Source: Dendrophyllia cribrosa
Lineage: Eukaryota > Cnidaria > Anthozoa > Scleractinia > Dendrophylliidae
Reading direction: 5' to 3'
Assembly (NCBI GenBank): GCA_024195265.1
Contig: JAJLRJ010000006.1
Coordinates: 29,358,564 to 29,422,563 of the forward strand
Length of the DNA: 64,000 bases
Part shown: positions 55,948 through 64,000 of the stretch, one piece after another
How the letters are laid out: each line of letters begins with the position of its first letter
Numbering within the stretch: position 1 is the stretch's first letter
Translations under genes and position numbers: made by a program
The notes under the pieces: model-generated
What the model was told of the DNA's origin: nothing
Databases searched by the model: none
The model's input: the letters and a program-made list of their open reading frames with translations, nothing else

Positions 55948-57022
55948 ATGAACGAGGATGAAAGGCGGCATATATATAAGGCTAAAAGAAAAAGGCAGAA
56001 AAAAAGGCGTAAACAAAGGAAAAAGGAAGAGGCAAGGCAAGCCAGAATTGCAGATCGCCAAAGGCGAATACAGCAAGAGGCCGAGCGCATCGTGCAAGCG
56101 CGTGTTGACCAGGGAGAGCTTGTAGTCTGCAGTCAACAAGAAAGAAATGCTACAAGGGCTGTTTCGACAGGGCCAGAAGTGGCAAATCCAGCGTCGAAGG
56201 ATTCTGACCGTAAAAGAGGGTGTACAACGCAGCAACAGGAAGGTCCTCCAAAGAAAACCCTCCGATGCCAAAGCCACCAACACGCTTTGAAGGAAATACG
56301 CTCAGACCAGATCACGAGGACAGCAGTTCATCTTGGCAGTGGCAGTTATGGTTCGTGCTACCTGGCATTATACAGGGGCATAAGCATCGTCTTGAAAGAG
56401 CTCTGTGTGAAGCAACTTCAGCGTGAGAGCCGAGAAGAGGCGGAGGCGAGAGTTGCACAGGAACTGATATACGAGGCACGCATTTTGAACAAGCTTGGCG
56501 ATCATCCCGGTCTTCCCCTTCTATTTGGGGTGTGCGCAGAGCATACTCCCTAACGTTTGATCATGCAGTTCCACGGAAATAAGGACGGCACCTCCTATAC
56601 TATATCCACTGTACTTTCGAATAAACAAATTCCCGACAAGATGACTTGGACAAGGATCATTGCCAAAACAGCGGAAGCCTTAGCTCGTATTCACGAGAAA
56701 GGCTTTTTGCACAATGACTTGAAGTCAAATAACGTTGTTCTTGACAATAGAGATGGCGTTTATAACCCTGTGATTATAGACTTCGGGAAAGTGTCCCTAT
56801 GAGTGGTGCCAGAGGACCAAAATCACTTTCAGCAGAATGCCAAAGGCAATATGCGAGGGAAAGGGCAAAGCACTGCCAGTGACGTTTTTAGCCTTGCAAA
56901 AATTGGAGACAATTTTTCAGAAAGCAGAACTGGGACGCCTTCCTCTCATCCTTGTGCAAGCCTTGAATGCTGACCCTACAAAAAGGCCAGGCTTAGAAAA
57001 AATTGTCCTCAAAATCTTTTGA
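55948..57022 (+). pseudogene. Broken protein kinase with basic N-terminus
   Basis: MNEDERRHIYKAKRKRQKKR opens a strongly basic, Arg/Glu helix (residues 1-50). A linker follows, then a kinase domain: Gly loop LGSGSYGSCYLAL (~129-141), ATP-binding Lys in IVLKEL (~150), GDHPGLPLLFGVC, catalytic loop FLHNDLKSNNVVL (HND in place of HRD), and IIDFGKVSL (DFG). A TAA at 56551-56553, another stop at 56800-56802 and frame changes in the C-lobe (STASDVFSLAKIG, LPLILVQALNADPTKRPGLE) make it a pseudogene. It lies in a repeat-filled interval and may have been carried by a mobile element. Sub-family not identified. Confidence 0.75.
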
Positions 57023-57024
57023 CT

Positions 57025-58265
57025 TTTACGGGACTTTTGACATTTACTTTGCTAATGAGCTCTTTGTATTTCATTACTTTTGTTGTTGTTAACTTCATCC
57101 AGTGAGGCTTTTGAACCTATTTTTATAGTTAGTGATCCAATTTATTTGATTAGTGTAAGGGGAAATTGTTAAAATAATATGTATATTTTCCAGACCATCT
57201 TGTAATAAAATAACATTTTCGTGTTTCTATTACACAAAAGCTCATTTATTTTTCACTTTTTTCTTTGTATAGATTGATCGGGCCCGTTTTATTGCCGCTT
57301 AAGTGCAGCTTAAATACGCTCAAATATACACTTTGTCTTGCTCATTACTCGAAAATACAGAGATAGTGCAAAGGAAATTAATGGCGGTTTGGCGAAATGA
57401 CTTTTCAATGTCGCTAATTTGTTATTGACAACTTGAACTCTTGTTGACAGATAGGAATCGAATTGATCTGAGAATTTCTCACCTTCACGCAATTGAGATG
57501 TCAAAAGCTTTTTATTTCTACAGAGCTCCCCTGCTGATTTCGCCTATTCAATAGGCAAACATCAGTAGGGGTCTGCGATTTCAGACCTCTATGAATCTTG
57601 TCATGTACAATTTGCATCTGAATAGCTTATTTTTTTAAATGTGACCGCTGACCAGTAGGTATGCAGGAAGTATGCACAATTATCCCATAATGCTACGCAT
57701 ATCTCAGAGAACTACAATTACATTTCAAAGTAAGTATACCTCTCGTCTAATTTTAATTTTTTGATCTTAATTCTGACATTTGGGTACCTTGTAACATGAA
57801 ATGCTTAGGTTTGGACTTGAGGGCACCATGTATAACTATTTCTGACAAGCGGGTGGAACAGTTTGCGAGGAGTCTTGACATTGGCCATGTCAATCAAATT
57901 CCCAATGCACTGGGTGTTTCTATATGTACAGTATTGGATTCTATCCATTGGGAGTATAATACGTAGCAAGTGATGAATAGTCATTATCTGTGCGTGACAC
58001 ATGTTTTCCTTAGGTCTAGATATCGTATCATATGTATCATAACTCAGCAGATCTTAGCCCTGTAACATTTAGCCTTTATTCCCACCCACCCACCCGCGAG
58101 CCGCATCAGGGGGGACAGCCCTTGGTTTTGTCACCACCCCTGCTGCGGCTTTGCTTTATTTACCGGCAAACAATAAAGTCAATATGTATTCTGTATATAG
58201 TCTCTTGTTTTTATTTACTCCATAGACCGAAGAACGATTCGTAGGATTATAGAACAATAACTGGG
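57025..58265. other. No gene; contains a partial copy of the attatcccataatg MITE
   Basis: AT-rich. At 57673-57740 one end of the MITE at 51719-51846 recurs (attatcccataatgctacgc and onward). The rest shows no coding motif. Confidence 0.5.
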
Positions 58266-59024
58266 TTGGTATTTATGAAAATTGATTTGCACTTGAGACT
58301 TCCTCATTTATGTTGTAAACTTATTTGGTTTAATGAGAACACCAATCATTTTATATTTCAATTTTCTGATGATGGGGCACCTGAATCAAGCCAGTTAACT
58401 ATGTCTATTGGCAGTCTGACATCCTGGAACTTTGGGGATAGGGTAAGAAGCAGAGACTACCAATATATTTTACACTGTGTCAGCCTAGGGGGAAAAGATG
58501 AGGTGCTTGAAAGTATCTGGAAGCAACATACAGATGAAATGGAAATGTTAGAGGGTAATGTTTTTAATGTTTGTGACAGACAGTGTACTTTAGAGTTCCA
58601 ACCAAGTGCTGATATGAGCTGGCATAGCTGGGCTAATTATGAATTAAATCAAGCTGCCACTTTTCCTTCTCCTTATGCTAATGTGAACAAAGGAAACATG
58701 TGTGCCATGGGTGCTACAATTGGGTTAAAGGAAAAAGATGTATTGAAGCCCTATACCCAAGAAATGAGAATCTCCCATGTTAAGAGGGTCACTAATTTTA
58801 TGAATTCTTTGCCATCTTATATGACTGACAAAAACAGACATGCCAGAAAACTGCAGTTCATGGCAGAAAATGGGATACGACAGTCAGGTCCACCCTGGAT
58901 TGGTAATTTTGCAGAGCAGCAGCGCCCAGAACCTGTCCACCATGAAATTAATGCATGGCAGCATGTATTAAACATCATTTACCGAGAGGCAAGTACAGAG
59001 AGGTATTTTTACAAAGTTTATTGA
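58266..59024 (+). CDS. Large exon of an unrecognised gene (3' part)
   Basis: About 250 open codons. Convincing coding from LPHLCCKLIWFNENTNHFIF through FSDDGAPESSQLTMSIGSLT, WNFGDRVRSRDYQYILHCVS, EMLEGNVFNVCDRQCTLEFQ, MSWHSWANYELNQAATFPSP, YANVNKGNMCAMGATIGLKE, HARKLQFMAENGIRQSGPPW, to PEPVHHEINAWQHVLNIIYR. The evenly spaced conserved-looking Trp/Cys/His and intact frame suggest a real or recently active gene. Domain unknown. The start at 58266 may be an exon edge rather than a true start. A GC-type donor (GAGAG|gcaagt) near 58990 may end the exon. Probably the continuation of 52741-53875. Confidence 0.6.
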   Translation: MVFMKIDLHLRLPHLCCKLIWFNENTNHFIFQFSDDGAPESSQLTMSIGSLTSWNFGDRVRSRDYQYILHCVSLGGKDEVLESIWKQHTDEMEMLEGNVFNVCDRQCTLEFQPSADMSWHSWANYELNQAATFPSPYANVNKGNMCAMGATIGLKEKDVLKPYTQEMRISHVKRVTNFMNSLPSYMTDKNRHARKLQFMAENGIRQSGPPWIGNFAEQQRPEPVHHEINAWQHVLNIIYREASTERYFYKVY

Positions 59025-59164
59025 TGTCCTGAGTGCCTCAGCTGTAGTGAAGTGCTATAACCCTAAACACTGTAAATCACTGCCAAACTCCAACGCTATT
59101 CTTTGCTTAACCGGAGCTGTATTCTCTCAGTTCTCTGCCACAGCTTTCGTTAGTCCGCTCACTC

Positions 59165-59410
59165 TCTAAAAATGGGCTGTGCCTAAAAATGGGACTGGGA
59201 AATTGGGACTGGGACATTGGGACGTATGTACAGGGACTTGGGACTCGAGGACGCGAGACACGAGACGAGGGACTCGGGGACATGAAGAATGGGATGTGAA
59301 GTATGGGGCGCGGGGACGCAAAATACGGGACGCGAGGAAATACGGACGTGGGGACGCAAAATATGGGATGCGGGGACGCGAAATTGGGGACGTGGGGACG
59401 CGAACAAGAA
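59165..59410 (+). repeat. GA-rich degenerate minisatellite
   Basis: Units of roughly 8-12 bp around ggggacgcga / gggactggga, degenerating left to right. Strong purine bias on this strand. The long minus-strand frame crossing it is low-complexity. Confidence 0.85.
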
Positions 59411-60530
59411 TTGTTTCAGTTCCTGCAAAAGTCGGAGGTAAATGCGAATCATCACTTTCTCCACGAAAATGTATATTAAGTATCTTCTATTTTTGACCGC
59501 ACCCCACCTTTTCCTGCTGTGGCCTCTAACGTTCCAGCAAAAATACATTTTAGCGACGAGTGGTACTAGTATCCGCTCTCTCCCAGGTTTTAAACTTGCT
59601 CTGTTCTTTTGCAACCTCCTATTAAATTGCATCTTTAGCTTTGTAATTAGTGCCTTGTTTGTGTAAAAGTCTGAGAATTCTGGAGGGATTTGCCAGTAAA
59701 CATAACCGCCAGCGGTAAACCGTTCGGCGATTGTTGTACTAAGAAAACCAAATATAAATACGAACATCATTGCTAGAGTTACATGGTGAAAAGAAATTAA
59801 AATCCGCGTAAGCCACAATAAAGCTTCATTTCAGCGATTTCATTAAAATGAGCAGAATATAGTCGAATGACGTGTCCGCTTGAACTAAACGAGATGTCTG
59901 GGAAAATTATCTATTGTTCGGGAACATTATGTTGCATTACAGTAATCTCTAGAGCACACTGTACAGCAAACTGAAGAGTTGCTATAAATTTCTATTCCCA
60001 ATTATTTCTTAGACAAAGCTCACCTGAATGCGAATGCAGGGGATCAGAACACTTTGTGTCTAAAATGTATCGACATTCTTCTCTTTGTTGCACCAGCCCA
60101 AATAAGACCACCATCATAATTATTTCAAACGGTAATATATTTTTAACTAAACGTTTGTTCTTTATTTCTAGCACTTAGCTTCTCCATTGCAAGGTTTATG
60201 CACGCGTAGCAAAACGCTACCACGATTGAGTGTCCAAGTAAGTGAAAAACGTATTTTTTTAATAAATTGAAATGCAAAATGGTTTGAGAGTAACTTAGCT
60301 TCGGTTGAAGCTCAATCACATTATTTTGGCATACCAATCACATTGGGCATACCAAAAAAATAATATTTATTTTATAGCTATGAGTTAAGAAATGATACGG
60401 AGAGAAGCAAATCAAAAGATAAAGTGACATACATATAATGTACATTAATTTACAGAGGGACTGCTTGGAATTGTGTGTGCTACTGAGGTTTACGGCTTTT
60501 GCTTATGCAAAATGAAGTAGAAACAGTTAA
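59411..60530. other. No gene seen
   Basis: AT-rich, with no coding motif recognised on either strand. Confidence 0.5.
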
Positions 60531-60537
60531 CTGATGG

Positions 60538-62165
60538 AGGACTGAATGGGACTATCAAGCACTGTTTAGCTGCCACTCAAGTAACTCAGCAGGTGTCAAC
60601 ATTCTTTTTAACAATAACTTTAATCTTGATATTCCCAAAAAAATTTCTGATCCCTTATATTAATGGGACGATTTATTATATGCGACATCAAAGCTGATGT
60701 TAAATTCTTTACACTAGCTAACATTTACGCTCCAAATGAAGACAACCCCAACTTTTTCAGCTCCATTTTAAATCATTTCTGCGATTTTAAATGCGACGTA
60801 ATCATTTTACATGTAGGTGGCGATATTAATCTCGTACTGAATGTTGAAGAAGATAAGAGGGGATGCCTTCCCAAAACTCACCAAAACGCTAAAAAATTAT
60901 TTTGCAGGCCTGCGAAGATTTCAGTTTAACTAATGTATGGGAATAACGAATCCTGACAGCCAAAGATACACATGGCACCGACAAAAACCAGATACAATGC
61001 AGACTTGATTTGTTATTAATAAGTTCAAGCTGAATTTGTGATACCAACCTTGCAGACATTGTGCCCGGCTACAAAACTAATCACTCATTGATCTACTAGC
61101 TCTGCATTATAATCAAAGACGAAAGGGTTTCTGAAAGCTCAACACCTCACTCTTGACAGACGACGAGTATATAGAAAAGATCAAAGAAACAATTCAAAAA
61201 CCAAATCAAAGGCTCCTTGCAAGCCAAGTCGTGAATATGAAACAACCATCGGACCTTTTCCTACCCTACACAAGGTGGGTCCTCTTTGATTGTACATGTT
61301 ATGATTACTTCCCTTATGTTGCAGATCCACGTACCAATATCTTTTACCAAGGAAGGACCTCTAAAACCTTAATGTGTAGCCGAGGGAGTCCTGGGTTATT
61401 CCCCAGAACATATAGCAAACACGTGGCAGGTAAAATCCACTGTGATTTTTATCAACGATGCTTTAAAGATGAATTACAGTCCGTACTGTGCAATCTCAGC
61501 TCGGCAATGTTTGTCAGCCTCACACAAAAGAATTTTACTAGCGAAAATGAAAATTACGGGACAAACTTACCTTTTCCTTCATTATTAATGTCAGATATCC
61601 TTGCCAAACAATAATAACAAGTTAAAGAACCCCAACGTTTTCCCAAACCGATGTTTCATCTCATCGAACATTCGTAAACACAAGGACCGTAATGGCAGAC
61701 TTGGTTTAGTCTCATTTAATCCATGTATGCTATTCCGAAGTGTAACATATCAACAATTTAATATAAATTTAATATAAAGTTTATGATGAGCGAGTGACTT
61801 TTCTTCAGTAAAAACGATAAGCCGTATTCACGACTTAAAAATGAGTACGAGCAAGTTACTTCTTTAAACCCATCCTTACTCTAGGAAATGATTAAAATGA
61901 AAGTGCGAGAAAAAGGATCTCATTTGCAGCAGCCAAAAACAAACAAGCCAAGTTATGAGAGGACGCACTTAACAATGAAATACACGATTTAGAAAAGGAA
62001 TTTGAAGGATGTAGATAACTTTAAAAGAGGAACAAAAACCGTATCTACTTCTAAAGATGGAAACCCTTAAGAGCGAACTAAAAAAAATCATCCAGCATTG
62101 CACAAAAGGAGCAATTTTACGATATAGAACTCGATGGCACAATGAGGGGGAAAATACTGGTGGGT
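60538..62165 (+). pseudogene. Tx1/L1-like LINE: endonuclease and linker part
   Basis: Pieces in order: TEWDYQALFSCHSSNSAGVN, GRFIICDIKADVKFFTLANI with YAPNEDNPNFFSSILNHF, HVGGDINLVLNVEED (the GGDxN motif of APE endonucleases), FSLTNVW, QCRLDLLLISSS, ADIVPGYKTNHSLI (His near the active-site end), LTDDEYIEKIKETIQK. After an unrelated ~630-bp stretch (61206-61840) come NPSLL, a TAG, EMIKMKVREKG and CTKGAILRYRTRWHNEGEN, the pre-RT linker. It ends before the RT. Many stops and shifts. Same clade as the 3' fragment at 8793-11400. Confidence 0.82.
61206..61840 (+). other. Unidentified insert within the LINE fragment
   Basis: Separates LINE blocks that should be closer together. It holds an open frame to 61614 with Cys-rich text (WVLFDCTCYDYFPYVADPRT, KTLMCSRGSPGLFPRTYSKH, KIHCDFYQRCFKDELQSVLC). 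I recognise no domain; it may be an unrelated gene fragment. No inverted ends or duplication found. Confidence 0.4.
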
Positions 62166-62410
62166 GATTACCGTCATAATTAAACTTTTTTAATTTTCGG
62201 ATGGTTTCATGAATTTTCTGCTGGTATACATCGATTTCCATTTGTTTGAATTTTCTGATTGTTTCATTAATTTTCTGCCACAATATCGATATTTTTGCCA
62301 GATCACATTTTCGTATTGCCCGAGATTTCTTTTTAATTGAATTTTCGGTTGGTGTAGAGTTTCGGGGGCTTTCTGAATTTTCTTTCAGTTCGAATTTTCG
62401 GATGCTTTCC
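62166..62410 (+). repeat. AT-rich short repeat of gaattttcngnt units
   Basis: Irregular repeats of gaattttctg / gaattttcgg spaced 20-40 bp, decaying into the MITE at 62415. Confidence 0.65.
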
Positions 62411-62414
62411 TTAA

Positions 62415-62955
62415 AGGGGCTATGTCGCGAGGTTTCGCCTAATTTTAGTAACTTTAATTTACACTTTTATCTGTCAAAATTCTTTTGTTTGCTGATACAA
62501 AACAGGACTCAAAATGGAACCAGTGGTCACGTACAATGGAGCTATTGCTCGTTTTGATTGAAGTCCAACAATTTCATTGTTCTTTTCTTAAGCGAAACAA
62601 AATGAGAAATCTGTTAGGTTTGTCTGTGGCGGTAAAGAAGTACAAAGCGAAGACTGGTACCATGTTAATAAGCTGAAGTGTACTATATTTCGTTTATGAC
62701 ATTCCACGGTCAACTGATTTCTATCGCTGTTCGTACATATTGAGAAATGTAGCCAAACTACTTCAGAATCGGAAAAATAACCAGGCGAAAATCAAAACAA
62801 ATAGATTATTTACATATGTGAAAAATCTGAGACCATTTGGTGAACACAGCACTGCAGGATTGAATGGATTAGACGATGATTGCGTAAACTTGGAAAACAG
62901 CCACCAGATGTTTTTCATGATTGTAGCTTGTGTGACACCTCGCGACATAGTCCCT
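62415..62955. mobile_element. MITE with TTAA duplication (541 bp)
   Basis: Inverted ends aggggctatgtcgcgaggt and the near-inverse cctcgcgacatagtccct, with TTAA at 62411-62414 and 62956-62959. No transposase; short open frames inside have no motif. TTAA targets point to a Kolobok or piggyBac source. Confidence 0.92.
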
Positions 62956-63062
62956 TTAATTTTCTGCCACTTGTCCTTGACCTAGCCTGGTGACTAGCAG
63001 TCGTCAAATCGATGACAGACAGCTACCAAATCGAGGTAATTTATTTCCCGCCGTTCTGTTGA

Positions 63063-63849
63063 TTCAAGATGGCAGATCGAGTGCCTTCTCCTTCGCCTTA
63101 AGCAAAAAAAACTTTTCCACTGCTATAAATCTTCTTCAGCAAGAAAAGAAATACTCTCAGAAAGCCAAAATGGAAGTAATACCTTGTCTTCAGCAGTGGC
63201 AAATCGAGATCGCATATTTCCGCTTCTTTTCCCGATCGGGATGCAAGTATGATGGCTGATTTCAGGAACCTTTTTTCGCCGTATGCAGCAGCTACATCTT
63301 CATCACTTTTGCGAGCACAAAAACCAGCAAGGGCAACAAAATGCGGAAGTCGATCAAGTCCCTACTACAGACCCACGATTTCTTTTGCCTTGCCGACCCT
63401 CGACAGGATGAAATACCTTGCAAATCTCAAAAGCTTCAATTGAAAGCTGCCGGCTTGGGCAGAAAAAAGGTGGTTTTTGGAAACAAAGATGGGTCAGTGG
63501 AGTTTAGCAAGAAGTTAGAGGCTGCCTACTCTAAGTTAAAAGCAGGAGGTGGATTTGAAATATCGAGGAGTGGAATGAGTAGCAGTTTGGCATTTGTACC
63601 ACCACCAGCAACAGGATACTCTGAACCTTATCTGAGAGATCAGGTGGGTTTGGACAGGCCCTGGCGTATCTGCGACCACTGCAACCGGAACTCGATGTTT
63701 CCCCTGTTTCAAATGATATCGTAAATCGTTTTGTAACTGAAAAATTTGAACTGAAATCAAGGATTCCAGACTCTTTACGCATATATGGTCTCCCTGCATT
63801 GGTAAACAATGAATTGTCATTCTTTAACCATTGTTTATTATTATTTTAG
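63063..63849 (+). pseudogene. Frameshifted gene, possibly related to cnidarian G2E3/HECT-like proteins
   Basis: Coding text in changing frames: an N-terminal part around 63068-63240 (KKNFSTAINLLQQEKKYSQK, AKMEVIP), then 63341-63640 THDFFCLADPRQDEIPCKSQ, LKAAGLGRKKVVFGNKDGSV, FSKKLEAAYSKLKAGGGFEI, FVPPPATGYSEPYLRDQ. After a one-base shift, GQALAYLRPLQPELDVSPVS and ESLRIYGLPALV-like text follow to a stop at 63849. The AAGLG-x-K-K...GGFE pattern and PLQPELD resemble the region before the HECT domain in G2E3-like proteins of corals, from memory only. No HECT domain in the window. Confidence 0.4.
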
Positions 63850-64000
63850 GCCTGGGTGGGGAACCAATTGGTTTACAATCTTGTTAGAGCTGTGAGCTGA
63901 CCTTATATTTCTTACTCTCTTAGTTAGTAGTTTATGGAAATGTTTTTAATCAAAATAATAATTTCTGTACTTTTGTTAATTACTGGTAAGCTACTGCAGC

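Noticed and set aside
59183..59818. 211-residue minus-strand open frame
   Set aside because: Half of it reads through the GA-rich minisatellite (Pro/Arg/Ser low complexity); no domain or splice signal.

Overview
The window reads as nuclear DNA of an animal, most probably an anthozoan cnidarian such as a stony coral. This is inferred from AT-rich DNA with spliceosomal introns and a dense mix of Penelope-like, DIRS, Harbinger, Kolobok-like, Merlin, Helentron-like and Tx1/L1-like elements. No rRNA, tRNA, CRISPR array or bacterial operon is seen, and no clearly intact host gene. Almost every coding stretch is a transposable element or an unrecognised, usually damaged, gene fragment.

Layout, left to right. 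0.7-2.6 kb: 3' end of a spliced gene of unknown family. 2.8-8.5 kb: a ~65-bp minisatellite split by a Penelope-like element (PLE-1) with hammerhead-like motifs and a 12-bp target duplication. 8.8-11.4 kb: 3' part of a Tx1/L1-like LINE, itself hit by a second PLE. 12.5-12.9 kb: Merlin/IS1595-like transposase remnant. 14.1-20.7 kb: DIRS retrotransposon whose gag is cut by a 4.8-kb Harbinger element with an intact nuclease and Myb-like gene. 22.25-26.98 kb: Ty3/Gypsy element with both LTRs and a 5-bp duplication, broken in pol and carrying a TTAA MITE. 27.3-29.7 kb: short Helentron-like element.

29.7-47.8 kb is one four-level nest. A Kolobok/Mutator-like transposon flanked by TTAA contains a LINE tail and a second Harbinger. 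That Harbinger's nuclease gene is split by a 12-kb tandem pair of Helentron-like elements. Inside those lie a further short Helentron-like copy, several foldback MITEs, and a captured set of small exons ending in a zinc knuckle. At each of the two Harbinger borders, removing the insert and one AAT copy restores the host reading frame, so the borders are secure to the base.

47.8-64 kb: exons of an uncharacterised transposase-like gene (minus strand), a DIRS fragment with overlapping pol and recombinase frames, exons of another unrecognised gene (plus strand) around an interval holding a C2H2 zinc-finger ORF and a broken protein kinase, a GA-rich minisatellite, the endonuclease half of a LINE, a TTAA MITE, and a frameshifted gene possibly related to cnidarian G2E3/HECT-like proteins.

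All family names come from reading motifs by eye; no database search was possible.
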